In this document: positions 25,373 to 34,600 of the stretch, in pieces
Layout: every line of letters begins with the position of its first letter
How positions within the stretch are numbered: position 1 is the first letter of the stretch
DNA from: CAZFUY01 sp964522445
GTDB lineage: Bacteria; Pseudomonadota; Gammaproteobacteria; SZUA-229
NCBI GenBank assembly: GCA_964522445.1
Contig: CAZFUY010000001.1
Location: forward strand, 6,540-70,539
Reading direction: 5' to 3'
DNA: 64,000 nucleotides
Notes under the pieces: generated by a model
What the model was told of the DNA's origin: nothing
The model's input: the letters and a program-made list of their open reading frames with translations, nothing else
The model's database searches: none
Translations under genes and position numbers: made by a program

Positions 25373-27670
25373 ATGATAAAAACAGCCAAGAAGGCGCTGG
25401 CACTGCTGACAGGCTTAGGGGTCGGTCTATCAGTTAGCACAAGCGCACTATCGGGCACAGCGCTTGATGATGTGATGAAGGCACGCGGCCTGACACAGAA
25501 AGATTTGCTGGCAGCAGCAAAAACCTATACACCAACTGGTGGCCGAGATGAATATCTGGCGTTTAGTTCTGGTGGCCAGAGTGGGCATGTTATTGTTTAC
25601 GGTATCCCTTCAATGCGTATTTTGAAATACATTGGGGTATTTACACCAGAGCCATGGCAGGGCTATGGTTTTGATGAAGAATCAAAGAAAGTCCTGAGAC
25701 AGGGTAATATTCGGGGTAAAGAAATCAATTTTGGTGATACTCATCATCCAGCCATTTCTGAAACCAATGGTGAATACGATGGCCGTTGGTTATTTATTAA
25801 TGACAAGGCTAATCCACGAGTTGCTGTTATTGATTTGCATGACTTTGAAACCAAGCAAATTGTTGTTAATCCTGTGTTTAAATCTCAGCATGGTGGTGCA
25901 TTCGTATCTGAAAATACAGAATATATTATTACTGCTGCTCAATATGCTACACCGTATGAAAATAAATATGTTCCTCTGGAGCAGTTCAATGACAAATACC
26001 GCGGTGGTATGACTTACTGGAAGTTTGACAGGAAAAAAGGTCGTATTGATGAGAAAAACTCATTTATTGTAATGGCACCACCTTACAGCCAGGATTTATC
26101 TGACTTTGGTAAAGGGCCATCACATGGCTGGTCATTCACCAACTCTTTCTGTTCAGAGCGTTATGTTGGCGGTATCGAGAAAGGTCGTCCTCCTTATGAG
26201 GCGGGCTGTTCTTCTAAAGATACTGACTTTATGCACGTTGTGAACTGGGAAAAAGCAGCAAAAGTTGTTAAAGCGGGTAAATTCAAGACTATTAATGGCG
26301 CTAAGGTCATCACTATCAAAACAGCCATTAAAGAAGGTCTGTTATATCTGATTCCAGAGCCAAAGAGTCCTCATGGCTCAGATGTAACACCTGATGGTAA
26401 ATACATTATTGTATCCGGTAAGCTGGACAGCCATACCACGGTATATAGTTTTGACAAAATTATGAAAGCCATCAAGAACAAGAAGTTCGAAGGCAAAGAT
26501 CCCTATGGTATCCCAATTATCTCAATGAAAGATACTGTGCATAAACAGGTTGAGCTAGGCTTAGGTCCATTGCACACCCAGTTTGATTCTAGAAAATGTA
26601 TTGCTTATACATCTTTATATGTAGATTCAATGGTTGGTAAGTGGGATTACTGTAAAGGTAAACTACTGGATAAAATTTCTATCCACTATAACATTGGTCA
26701 CCTGATGACAATGGAAGGTGATAGTAAGTCTCCTGATGGAAAATATCTGGTTGCTTTAAACAAGCTGGCAATTGACCGATTTAACCCTGTTGGCCCATTG
26801 CATCCGCAGAATCATCAGTTGATTGATATCAGCGGTGACAAAATGCAGCTGTTATACGATATGCCAATTCCACTGGGTGAACCTCACTATGTTGTTGCAA
26901 TTAAAGCTGACAAGCTGAAACCTCACAATCGTTATAAGTCAGGTTGGAACAGCCGTGAAGACAAGCGCTCACCATTTAAAACACGTGCGGGTCGTGAAAA
27001 GACTGTGCATACACCAGGAAAAGTGGAAGTGTTTGGTACAACTATTCGCTCACACATCACGCCTGAAACTATTGAGGCAGAAGTGGGTGATGAAGTTATT
27101 ATTCACTTAACCAACCTTGAACGTGCGGAAGATGAAGTGCATGGCTTTGCAGTGTATGGTCAGAATGTACAGTTGTCACTGGAGCCAGGTAAGACTGCAA
27201 CGGCTCGCTTTATAGTGGATAAAGAGGGTGTTTTCCCTTACTACTGCACAGAGTTCTGCTCAGCATTGCATTTAGAAATGCAGGGCTATCTGTTAGTTAA
27301 GCCTAAAGGTTATAAAGGTAAGAAGGGTAAGATTCAGGAAGGTGTGAAGTATACCGAGGCTGATTATAACAAGCAGGTTAAGACCAATATTCAAACCCAG
27401 GCAATAATTGATTCAGTTGTTAAGTTTATCACTAGCCATAACTACACAGATTTCAAAATTGTAGTAGCGCTGGTAGAAGATGCAACCGATCAGTTAGGTT
27501 TTGCAGAAGAAGCGAAGAAAAAATCTGAAGCAGCCGCTGCCAAAAAAGATTGGCAAAATGCCATGTTATGGGCTAACCAGTGGTGGCAGTATCAGGTTAA
27601 GACTGCAGACATGGGTTTACGCGCCAAGACTTATCTAGAACAGAATGGTGCTAAGAAAATTAAGAAGTAG
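25373..27670 (+). CDS. nosZ: Nitrous oxide reductase, clade II (Sec-type)
   Basis: This 765-residue enzyme reduces N2O to N2 in the periplasm. The leader (about 1-27) is a Sec signal without an RR motif, as in clade II NosZ. The beta-propeller CuZ domain includes GDTHHPAISE, SPHGSD and GEPHYV, which provide histidine ligands. The CuA cupredoxin domain has CTEFCSALHLEMQGY near residue 626, with both Cys, His and Met ligands. After CuA the protein runs on for about 115 residues as a Lys-rich, helical tail without a CxxCH heme motif; typical NosZ ends soon after CuA, while the Wolinella enzyme has a cytochrome c domain there. Two separate cytochrome genes and nosBDGHFLY follow. A strong terminator ends this transcript. 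Confidence 0.97.
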   Translation: MIKTAKKALALLTGLGVGLSVSTSALSGTALDDVMKARGLTQKDLLAAAKTYTPTGGRDEYLAFSSGGQSGHVIVYGIPSMRILKYIGVFTPEPWQGYGFDEESKKVLRQGNIRGKEINFGDTHHPAISETNGEYDGRWLFINDKANPRVAVIDLHDFETKQIVVNPVFKSQHGGAFVSENTEYIITAAQYATPYENKYVPLEQFNDKYRGGMTYWKFDRKKGRIDEKNSFIVMAPPYSQDLSDFGKGPSHGWSFTNSFCSERYVGGIEKGRPPYEAGCSSKDTDFMHVVNWEKAAKVVKAGKFKTINGAKVITIKTAIKEGLLYLIPEPKSPHGSDVTPDGKYIIVSGKLDSHTTVYSFDKIMKAIKNKKFEGKDPYGIPIISMKDTVHKQVELGLGPLHTQFDSRKCIAYTSLYVDSMVGKWDYCKGKLLDKISIHYNIGHLMTMEGDSKSPDGKYLVALNKLAIDRFNPVGPLHPQNHQLIDISGDKMQLLYDMPIPLGEPHYVVAIKADKLKPHNRYKSGWNSREDKRSPFKTRAGREKTVHTPGKVEVFGTTIRSHITPETIEAEVGDEVIIHLTNLERAEDEVHGFAVYGQNVQLSLEPGKTATARFIVDKEGVFPYYCTEFCSALHLEMQGYLLVKPKGYKGKKGKIQEGVKYTEADYNKQVKTNIQTQAIIDSVVKFITSHNYTDFKIVVALVEDATDQLGFAEEAKKKSEAAAAKKDWQNAMLWANQWWQYQVKTADMGLRAKTYLEQNGAKKIKK

Positions 27671-27692
27671 GCTTATAAATAAGTCGTAAAAC

Positions 27693-27719
27693 GGGGGAGC
27701 ATTTTGCTCCCCCATTTTT
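27693..27719 (+). terminator. Terminator after nosZ
   Basis: The perfect 8-bp stem GGGGGAGC/GCTCCCCC (27693-27700 with 27706-27713) with an ATTTT loop is followed by A and five T. It lies 22 bp after the nosZ stop, so nosZ can be expressed at higher levels than the rest of the cluster. Confidence 0.9.
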
Positions 27720-27791
27720 GTTTTATAAAAACTAAATAGCTTGATTCCTGTGTGGGTAAATAATACGGCTCAAGTTCCGGAGATTAAAGTA

Positions 27792-28118
27792 ATGAAGAAT
27801 AAAGTATTAACAATCGTTTCAGCACTATTATTATCAATGGCAGTTAACACATCTTACGCAATTGATGGTGCGGCTATATTTAAAAACCCTGCAAAAGGTG
27901 GCTGTGCTGCATGTCATGGTAAGGATGCTAAATCACCAATAATGAATAACTATCCAAAACTTGCGGGTCAAAATGAAGCGTATATTTTTCAGCAGTTAAA
28001 GGATATTAAAAGTGGCAAACGTAATAATGGTATGACGGCTGCAATGAAAGGCATAATGCATATGGTAAATGAAGACGAGATGAAAGCGATAGCAAAATAT
28101 CTGTCATCATTAAAATAG
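27792..28118 (+). CDS. nosC1: Monoheme cytochrome c of the nos locus (NosC1-like)
   Basis: This 108-residue exported cytochrome has a Sec signal (cleaved after SYA, near residue 23) and one CAACH heme site near residue 37. The distal Met candidate is in NGMTAAMKG. It is a class I small cytochrome of the c4-half type (YPKLAGQNEAYIFQQL). In clade II nos loci, small cytochromes carry electrons to NosZ; the position right after nosZ supports that role. The start at 27792 is preceded by GGAG (spacing about 9) and excludes a longer upstream open frame. Confidence 0.85.
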   Translation: MKNKVLTIVSALLLSMAVNTSYAIDGAAIFKNPAKGGCAACHGKDAKSPIMNNYPKLAGQNEAYIFQQLKDIKSGKRNNGMTAAMKGIMHMVNEDEMKAIAKYLSSLK

Positions 28119-28228
28119 CGGTTTTTATAAAAAATTTTGAGCAATTATTTTTTTGATAGACATCAAGGTAATTACTTAGTCAAATTGAAAAAATAACCAT
28201 AACCATAACAATAACATTAAGATTAAAT

Positions 28229-28260
28229 AAGAGAGCCGGATAAACATGTCCGGCTCTCTT
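28229..28260 (+). promoter_or_regulatory. Perfect 12-bp hairpin in the leader of nosC2
   Basis: AAGAGAGCCGGA (28229-28240) pairs exactly with TCCGGCTCTCTT (28249-28260) around a TAAACATG loop. No T tract follows, and the Shine-Dalgarno AGGAG of the next gene starts 4 bp after the stem. It is therefore better placed to protect or regulate the nosC2 mRNA than to end transcription. Confidence 0.7.
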
Positions 28261-28275
28261 GTCAGGAGAATATAC

Positions 28276-29001
28276 ATGACAGCAAGTAAAAAACTGATAT
28301 CAACATTTTCTGCCATTTTTGTGGCAATGAGCTTCAGCGTGTCAGCACAGGCTGCGGGCTGGAATGTCGATGGTGGCGAAAAAGATGAAGCGATGCATTT
28401 AAAAGGTAATATGGAAGACGGCCTTGATGTATTTGAGGTCTGCTCAGCATGCCACTACCCTGAAGGCTGGGGTACAAAAGATGGTACTTTTCCACAGTTA
28501 GCGGGGCAACATAAAGAAGTGTTGATCAAACAGCTGGCTGATATTCGGGCGCGAAATCGTGATAATCCAACGATGTACCCTTTTGCACTGCCTGAATCAA
28601 TTGGCAGTGCTCAGGCTCTGGCCGATGTTGTTGCCTATATCGCAAAATTGCCTATGAATCCTGATAATGGTAAAGGCAAATGGGCTAAAGGTACATCAGA
28701 ACATTCGCAGGGCGAAAAATTATTTAAAGATAATTGTGTGAAGTGTCATGGTGATCATGGTGAGGGCAAAAAGGAAAAATACTATCCCAAAATACAGGGC
28801 CAGCACTATAAATATATGCTACGTCAGTTCGAGTGGATTCGTGATGGCAAACGCCGCAATGCAAATCCAGATATGGTTAAGCAAATTAAAGACTTTACAG
28901 ATAAAGACATGGAAATGGTTATAAATTACGTCTCACGTATATCTGTACCTAAGAAAGATGTAGCGTCATCAAAAGACTGGAAAAATCCAGATTTTGATTA
29001 A
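28276..29001 (+). CDS. nosC2: Diheme cytochrome c of the nos locus (NosC2-like)
   Basis: This 241-residue exported protein has a Sec signal (cleaved after AQAA, near residue 27) and two heme sites: CSACHYPEGWG near residue 56 and CVKCHGDHGEG near residue 155. The two halves resemble cytochrome c4 domains (FPQLAGQHKEVLIKQL and YPKIQGQHYKYMLRQF). It most likely carries electrons to NosZ or links to the quinol-side NosGH proteins. The start at 28276 follows CAGGAG; the earlier ATG at 28246 lies in the hairpin loop and is rejected. Confidence 0.86.
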   Translation: MTASKKLISTFSAIFVAMSFSVSAQAAGWNVDGGEKDEAMHLKGNMEDGLDVFEVCSACHYPEGWGTKDGTFPQLAGQHKEVLIKQLADIRARNRDNPTMYPFALPESIGSAQALADVVAYIAKLPMNPDNGKGKWAKGTSEHSQGEKLFKDNCVKCHGDHGEGKKEKYYPKIQGQHYKYMLRQFEWIRDGKRRNANPDMVKQIKDFTDKDMEMVINYVSRISVPKKDVASSKDWKNPDFD

Positions 29002-29061
29002 AACCATGTAAAAACTTCCTCACAGAAGGAAGCTTATGGAATAAAATTTAACAGGGTACAG

Positions 29062-29102
29062 ACGGGGTGCATATTGTAAGATATAGCACCCCGTATTTTT
29101 TT
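29062..29102 (+). terminator. Terminator after nosC2
   Basis: ACGGGGTGC (29062-29070) pairs exactly with GCACCCCGT (29086-29094), and the inner ATAT repeats can extend the stem. It is followed by A and seven T. The downstream nosB gene begins 24 bp later and probably depends on read-through or its own promoter. Confidence 0.87.
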
Positions 29103-29125
29103 ACGCCAAGCTTTTGAGGTTAAGT

Positions 29126-30121
29126 ATGAATGACACTGCTAATAACAATAATAAACGTACACTATTAGTTGCGGGTTTAGCGGGCATTGCACTTGTATTA
29201 TTAGCGATTGTTTATTTCACTCCAATCTGGTGGGTTTCACTTAAAGCACCCAATTATCCGCCTGAAGCATTTCCTGATGGTATTCGTATTCATTTTCATT
29301 TTAATGGAGTCTTTAACGGCTGCCAGAAAGTTGAAAGCACAGAAGTTATTGTAGAAGAGGCGCTTAATTGTGTTCATGAAATGGATACCATTAACCATTA
29401 TGTTGGCATGTATCCCATTGCCAGTGGCGGACCAATTGAGCGAGTGCTTTCACAATTTCTGGTTACTTTTCTTGGTGTACTGATTGTTGCTTTTGTGATC
29501 CGAAAGAAGAAATTACGCGCAGTATTTATGAGTATTGGTTTTGGTGCAATAGCTGTCTGGATGTCTATGGCTATGTACAATGAAGGTGGTGTAATGATGC
29601 TGTCTGATGGTTATCGCGCAGCATTACAATCCTCACTTGATCTTGATGTGGAAGACATACAGCACTGGAGTGGGCTGGAAGCTGTAACAGAAAGTTATCG
29701 TGACACATTGGGTATTTATTTTCGACAACAGGAAATTATAGGCCCAAAAGTAGCATCGCTTGAAGCATGGACCAATGGTCTTATCTACGCACTTATGGCT
29801 GTGATGTTGTTACTTATTATTGGTCCTTTTATACACAATATTTTTTACTGGTTATTAGTTCTTGTTCCCATGATGTTACCGGTATTTTTTATTATCGATT
29901 ATGCAGGGTGGTTATGGTATTTCGGTCATAACTTAAATGATATGGGTGCATTTACAGTTAAACCATTTATGCCAACTGTATTTGGGCAGGGTAAAGTGGC
30001 ACAATTCTCAACCCATTCTTATCCCCATACGGGGTTTTTTATTATGATGGCAATATCAGCTGTTTTAGCTGTTGCTGCAATTACACGTCATCGGCAAATA
30101 GAAGATGAAGGTGTTTTGTAA
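29126..30121 (+). CDS. nosB: Nos locus membrane protein NosB-like
   Basis: This 331-residue protein has an N-terminal helix (about 15-37), two helices at about 110-150 and three more near 220-325. The large periplasmic loop between helix one and two contains FHFNGVFNGCQKVES. The second large loop includes a long helical segment. Clade II nos clusters, as in Wolinella, carry such a multi-pass protein next to nosZ, called NosB; its role is unresolved. The ATG at 29126 is preceded by GAGG; an upstream TTG is rejected. It begins the nosBDGHFLY run. Confidence 0.75.
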   Translation: MNDTANNNNKRTLLVAGLAGIALVLLAIVYFTPIWWVSLKAPNYPPEAFPDGIRIHFHFNGVFNGCQKVESTEVIVEEALNCVHEMDTINHYVGMYPIASGGPIERVLSQFLVTFLGVLIVAFVIRKKKLRAVFMSIGFGAIAVWMSMAMYNEGGVMMLSDGYRAALQSSLDLDVEDIQHWSGLEAVTESYRDTLGIYFRQQEIIGPKVASLEAWTNGLIYALMAVMLLLIIGPFIHNIFYWLLVLVPMMLPVFFIIDYAGWLWYFGHNLNDMGAFTVKPFMPTVFGQGKVAQFSTHSYPHTGFFIMMAISAVLAVAAITRHRQIEDEGVL

Positions 30122-30199
30122 TTCTGAACTCTATAGTGATGAGAAATGTCATACTCGTAAACTTCAGTAAGTTATTAAGGATTTTTTAGGTAAAAGTAA

Positions 30200-31426
30200 A
30201 TGAGGCGCTTATTCTTCTTAGTGTTTAGTATCGTATTGCTCATAAATAGCCAGCTAGTATTCGCGTCAGAATTAAAGCTGCTGCAGCCACTAATTGATGA
30301 AGCAAAAAAAGGCGACACAATTGTTTTAGAGCCAGGAATTTATAAAGGTCCAGTGACTATTGAGAAATCCATTACACTGGATGGCCAGGGTGAAGCAACA
30401 ATAGATGCAGGAGGAGAAGGTTCGGTTATTTTTCTTGATACAGATGGTGCAGTGATTCGTGGCTTACGTTTAACTAATTCAGGTGAATCACACAATGACC
30501 TGGATTCTGGTGTTCAGGTTCGCGGCAATTTTAATGTTATAAAAGATAATATTATAGATAACTGTTTATTTGGAATTGATCTACAACAGTCAGAAAATAA
30601 TATTGTACGACGGAATGAAATTAGCTCTAAACCTGTTGATCTTGGTATGCGCGGTGATGCTATTCGTTTATGGTATAGCTTTGGAAATAAAATAACTCAT
30701 AATTATATTCATGATTCAAGAGATACCGTTGTCTGGTACTCAAAAAATAATATTATTTCACATAATAAATCGACTCGTGGTCGTTACGCGTTACATTTTA
30801 TGTATGCACAATATAATAAAATTGAAAACAATAAATACTGGGATAATTCAGTCGGTATTTTCTTAATGTATTCTGATAGTGTTGAAATTAGAAACAATGA
30901 AATATCACATGCCTCTGGGCCAACGGGTGTGGCTATAGGCATGAAAGAAACATCGGATGTTATTATTGAAGGTAATAAATTACTTTATAATGCAGTAGGT
31001 GTTTATCTGGATGTTTCTCCTTTTCAGCCAGACACAGTTAATCTGATAAACAATAATCTGGTTGCATTTAATAATATTGGCGTTCGATTTTTAAATGACT
31101 GGCCGGGTAATCATTTTAATAAAAATATTTTTAAAAGTAATATTACATCAGTTTCCGTAAGCGATGGTGGTACAGCAAATCGAAATAAATGGGATGGTAA
31201 TTACTGGGATAACTATGAAGGTTTTGATCTTAATAAAGATGGTATAGGTGATACACCGCATCGTTCATTTTCTTATGCGGATCGCTTGTGGATGGATGTG
31301 CCGTCAGCTCAGTTTTTTAAAGGCTCTCCTATGCTAGAGGTTTTAGATTTTCTGGAAAGACTTGCTCCATTTTCGCCACCTGAAATGGTATTCCAGGATT
31401 CAACCCCCAGGATTTATGTAGATTAA
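30200..31426 (+). CDS. nosD: Nitrous oxide reductase maturation protein NosD
   Basis: This 408-residue exported protein has a Sec signal (cleaved after VFA, near residue 23) and a right-handed parallel beta-helix of the CASH type. It is marked by repeated NxIxxNxI units such as NVIKDNIIDN, NNIISHNKSTRG and NKIENNKYWDN. The conserved C-terminal segment WDGNYWDNYEGFDLNKDGIGDTPH is diagnostic for NosD. It works with the NosFY ABC transporter in assembling the copper-sulfur CuZ site in the periplasm. It precedes nosG by 2 bp. Confidence 0.95.
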   Translation: MRRLFFLVFSIVLLINSQLVFASELKLLQPLIDEAKKGDTIVLEPGIYKGPVTIEKSITLDGQGEATIDAGGEGSVIFLDTDGAVIRGLRLTNSGESHNDLDSGVQVRGNFNVIKDNIIDNCLFGIDLQQSENNIVRRNEISSKPVDLGMRGDAIRLWYSFGNKITHNYIHDSRDTVVWYSKNNIISHNKSTRGRYALHFMYAQYNKIENNKYWDNSVGIFLMYSDSVEIRNNEISHASGPTGVAIGMKETSDVIIEGNKLLYNAVGVYLDVSPFQPDTVNLINNNLVAFNNIGVRFLNDWPGNHFNKNIFKSNITSVSVSDGGTANRNKWDGNYWDNYEGFDLNKDGIGDTPHRSFSYADRLWMDVPSAQFFKGSPMLEVLDFLERLAPFSPPEMVFQDSTPRIYVD

Positions 31427-31428
31427 TT

Positions 31429-32271
31429 ATGAGCGATAAAGTTAATAAAAATGGAGCAGGAAAAAATAAAAAGCCACGCTTATCTCGTAAAGAGCGCGCA
31501 CGTCGTGAATTTATTAGATCCGTTGTGCTGGCGGCAGGTGTCGTAGGTGTTGCAGGCGCAGGTTATTACCCAGTAGTAAAAAATAAAGCTTTGCGTTTAC
31601 GTCCACCGGGCGCACTAGATGAAGATGAGTTTCTAGCAGCCTGTATTAAGTGTGGTCAATGTGTTCAGGTATGTCCTGTAGAAGCTATAAAGCTTGCAGA
31701 TATTATGGATGGTTTTGGTATTGGTGTGCCTTATATTGATGCGCGTCCACAGGCCTGTGATTTTTCCTGTGATGGAATGCAATGTGTCCTCGCCTGTCCA
31801 ACGGGCGCTTTAACTCATGAGTTAAATTATTCACATGAAACTCGAATGGGGTTTGCACGATTATCTCGTCCGCATAAATGTCTGGCAGTACAGGGTAAAG
31901 GTTTTAAAGGTTTAGCCAGAGGAGCTGAATTTAAAGGTAAATTGCGTTATGACGATATTGATCGCTGGGTGCCACAATCTGTTGCAGAGCAGAACTATGA
32001 TATTGAACTATGTGATCTTTGTGTTCGCCAGTGCCCTATTGAAATTCGTCGTAATCAATGTGATGCAGGCAAGCCACCATCGGGTGATAAAAATCAGTGC
32101 CCACCTAAAAAGGCAATTGAACTCATTGCAATTGATGAACAATCAGGTAGTGCAGCAATGAGGCCAGAAGTTATGGAGGGTTGTGTAGGTTGTGGCGTAT
32201 GTGAAATGATTTGTCCTGTTGATCCGCCCGCTATTGTTATTGATGCACGTAAGGAAGCACCAGTAGCATGA
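31429..32271 (+). CDS. nosG: NapG-like periplasmic iron-sulfur protein NosG
   Basis: This 280-residue protein has a twin-arginine-type leader (ARREFIRSVVLAAG) and four ferredoxin-type [4Fe-4S] motifs. The first is CIKCGQCVQVCPVEA and the last is CVGCGVCEMICPVDPP. Between them lie CDGMQCVLACPTGA and CDLCVRQCPIEIRRNQC. It resembles NapG and is thought to pass electrons from the quinol-interacting NosH toward the Nos cytochromes in clade II systems. Its stop overlaps the nosH start by four bases. The leader is longer than usual, with a basic N-terminus of about 30 residues. Confidence 0.93.
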   Translation: MSDKVNKNGAGKNKKPRLSRKERARREFIRSVVLAAGVVGVAGAGYYPVVKNKALRLRPPGALDEDEFLAACIKCGQCVQVCPVEAIKLADIMDGFGIGVPYIDARPQACDFSCDGMQCVLACPTGALTHELNYSHETRMGFARLSRPHKCLAVQGKGFKGLARGAEFKGKLRYDDIDRWVPQSVAEQNYDIELCDLCVRQCPIEIRRNQCDAGKPPSGDKNQCPPKKAIELIAIDEQSGSAAMRPEVMEGCVGCGVCEMICPVDPPAIVIDARKEAPVA

Positions 32272-33266
32272 ATTATATAAAAGAATCATTAGCTCAGTTG
32301 TTTGGTGCAAGTCCTAAAAAACCTCTAAAGGAAGAGATTAAACCTGCGGCACAGGAAATTCATTTTTATAAAAAAGCCAATCCAGTTAGTAAAGCGTACA
32401 TAGAAGAATTACATGCTGCTGGACATGGTAATAAATGGCGTAATCGTCGTTGGCTAACTCTATTATTTATAAACCTGTTATTTGTACTTTCGTATTATCT
32501 TGATATTCAACTTTTAGAAGGTGCGCTAACAGCATCACGATTTGCTGGCTTTCATATGGCTGATTTAAATTCGGCATTGCAGGTTATGCTGGCATTTAAA
32601 GAAGTGGTTTTAAACTTAATAATAGGAACAACAACAATTTTGATTATGTGGCTATTGCTTGGTGGCCGCACATTCTGTTCCTGGGTTTGCCCTTATCATT
32701 TACTGGCAGAATGGGCAGAAGCAGTTCATCTTTGGCTGGTTAATAAAAAGATAATTGAAAATAAAACATTTCATCGTGGCATGCGAACCATTCTTTATGT
32801 TGTTTTTGCCTTACTGGCTTTTGTTACTGGCTATACAGTATTTGAAACGATTTCACCAACAGGAATATTAAGTCGCGCATTAATCTACGGTCCTGGTTTT
32901 GCATTGATATGGGTGGGTGTGCTTTTATTATTTGAAGTATTTGTTTCGCGTCGTGCATGGTGTCGTTATGTTTGCCCTATTGGTATGACATACGGCATAG
33001 TTGGTGTGATTTCACCCATGCGCGTTACTTATCATGCAAAAGATTGTGCGCATGAAGGTGATTGCAGAAAAGTTTGTTTAGTGCCGCATGTTTTAGAACC
33101 AACGATTAAAGGCAGAGCCAGAGATCATCGTATTGATCTGGGTGCAGATTGTACACGCTGTGGTTTATGTATAGATCTTTGCCCAACAGATTCACTAAGA
33201 TTTGAATTTAAAATGCCAGGTCAGAAAAATATAGATCATAAAAATCAGGTAAGTAATCATGATTGA
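32268..33266 (+). CDS. nosH: NapH-like membrane iron-sulfur protein NosH
   Basis: This 332-residue inner-membrane protein has about four helices and two CxxxCP motifs (CSWVCPYHLLAEWAEA and CRYVCPIGMTYG). Two [4Fe-4S] motifs follow near the C-terminus (CAHEGDCRKVC and CTRCGLCIDLCPTDS). It matches the NapH/NosR-C-terminal type quinol dehydrogenase that hands electrons to NosG. The first 60 residues are a cytoplasmic extension. nosF starts inside its last codons (8-bp overlap), showing tight translational coupling. Confidence 0.93.
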   Translation: MNYIKESLAQLFGASPKKPLKEEIKPAAQEIHFYKKANPVSKAYIEELHAAGHGNKWRNRRWLTLLFINLLFVLSYYLDIQLLEGALTASRFAGFHMADLNSALQVMLAFKEVVLNLIIGTTTILIMWLLLGGRTFCSWVCPYHLLAEWAEAVHLWLVNKKIIENKTFHRGMRTILYVVFALLAFVTGYTVFETISPTGILSRALIYGPGFALIWVGVLLLFEVFVSRRAWCRYVCPIGMTYGIVGVISPMRVTYHAKDCAHEGDCRKVCLVPHVLEPTIKGRARDHRIDLGADCTRCGLCIDLCPTDSLRFEFKMPGQKNIDHKNQVSNHD

Positions 33267-34128
33267 GTTTCAGCAGGTCAGTAAACAATTTAAAAAAGTA
33301 TCCGTATTAAAGAAAATTAATTTGAATCTTGATGCAGGTAATCGTGTTGCGCTTGTCGGCTCAAATGGTGCAGGTAAAACAACATTAATAAGATGCCTGT
33401 TGGGAGAATATAATTATGATGGAGCTGTTTTAGTTGATGGATTAAATCCACGTGATAATCGTCAACTGGTTTTAAAACGTATCGGTTTTGTACCGCAATT
33501 GCCACCACCTTTAAAAATGCCTGTGGGTCAGTTAATAAATTTCTCAGCCAGTGTTTGTGATGCAGATGCAGACAGAATGAAACATGTTGCAAAACGACTG
33601 GGGCTGGATGTTGAACAAATAATTAATCGTCCTTTTGTTAAATTATCGGGTGGTCAGAAACAGAAATTACTTATTAGTATTGCGCTGGGTCGTGATACAG
33701 ATATTTTAATTCTGGATGAACCTGCTGCTAATCTTGACCCTGAAGCACGACATATATTCTTTCAGTTATTATCAGAAAAACCAGAACATACCATTATGTT
33801 AATTTCCAGCCATCGACTTGATGAAGTTGCATCATTAGTAAATAGAGTGATTGAAATGGATCAGGGGCAGGTGGTACTGGATGATCATGTTGAAGACCTT
33901 GTCGATTTAACCAGTAAGCTCTATTGCAGAATCGGTTTAATAAAAGCAGAACCGGCATTTTCCAAAGCGATTAGTGACTGGGGCTTTACAGAGTCAGGTG
34001 ACGGAAAAATATGGCAGGGCCAGGTTGCCGGGCCAGATCGGTTACGTTTTCTTGGCGTACTATCTCGATATGCAGGCCTGCTTTCAAGCATACAGATGGA
34101 TGAACAGGAGGTTGAGTATCATGCATAA
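33259..34128 (+). CDS. nosF: ABC transporter ATP-binding protein NosF
   Basis: This 289-residue ATPase has Walker A GSNGAGKTT, the signature LSGGQKQK and Walker B ILILDEPAANLDPE, followed by the H-loop (ISSHRLDEV). It powers the NosFY exporter needed for sulfur supply and assembly of the CuZ centre of NosZ together with NosD. About 90 C-terminal residues after the ATPase core form an accessory domain. Overlaps with nosH (8 bp) and nosL (8 bp) place it in one operon. Confidence 0.94.
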   Translation: MIEFQQVSKQFKKVSVLKKINLNLDAGNRVALVGSNGAGKTTLIRCLLGEYNYDGAVLVDGLNPRDNRQLVLKRIGFVPQLPPPLKMPVGQLINFSASVCDADADRMKHVAKRLGLDVEQIINRPFVKLSGGQKQKLLISIALGRDTDILILDEPAANLDPEARHIFFQLLSEKPEHTIMLISSHRLDEVASLVNRVIEMDQGQVVLDDHVEDLVDLTSKLYCRIGLIKAEPAFSKAISDWGFTESGDGKIWQGQVAGPDRLRFLGVLSRYAGLLSSIQMDEQEVEYHA

Positions 34129-34600
34129 AATACTGGCATTATTTTTACTTGTGTTTTTAACCGCCTGTGAAAAAAATCAGACAGGTCCCGTTGAAGTTAA
34201 ATGGGATCGTGATGCATGCGAACGTTGCCGTATGGTGTTAAGTGATCGTATGCATGCTGCTCAAATTAGAGGTGGAGAAGAAGGCAGTAAATCAAAGATT
34301 TATAAATTTGATGATATCGGTGGCGCTATTCTCTGGTTACAGGATAAGTCATGGAAAGATGATGCAAAAACAGAAATCTGGGTTAATGATCATCGAGATG
34401 GTCGCTGGCTGGCGGCACATGATTCATGGTTTATTAAAGGTCATATTACACCCATGGAATTTGGTCTGGGTGCGCAGGATATGAAAACAGAAGATGCAAT
34501 GAGTTATAGAGAAGCGGTAAATTATATAATTGATCGTGAACAGCGATTTAATAAATCAGGCGCAGATCTAAAAGGGCAAATGCATGAACACCAGCACTGA
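34121..34600 (+). CDS. nosL: Copper-binding lipoprotein NosL
   Basis: This 159-residue lipoprotein has lipobox FLTAC with the lipidated Cys near residue 16. A Cu(I)-binding motif DACERCRMVLSDRMHAAQI (CxxCxM) follows, then a compact domain ending in PMEFGLGAQDM. NosL is a periplasmic copper chaperone for NosZ. The start at 34121 follows GGAGG and overlaps the nosF stop; the longer upstream frame lies inside nosF. The C-terminal His-rich tail (QMHEHQH) could add a metal site. Confidence 0.93.
   Translation: MHKILALFLLVFLTACEKNQTGPVEVKWDRDACERCRMVLSDRMHAAQIRGGEEGSKSKIYKFDDIGGAILWLQDKSWKDDAKTEIWVNDHRDGRWLAAHDSWFIKGHITPMEFGLGAQDMKTEDAMSYREAVNYIIDREQRFNKSGADLKGQMHEHQH

Noticed and set aside
25373..25460. 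Tat-type leader on NosZ (clade I)
   Set aside because: The leader has Lys pairs but no RR motif, and the locus contains nosB, nosG and nosH, which are clade II markers.
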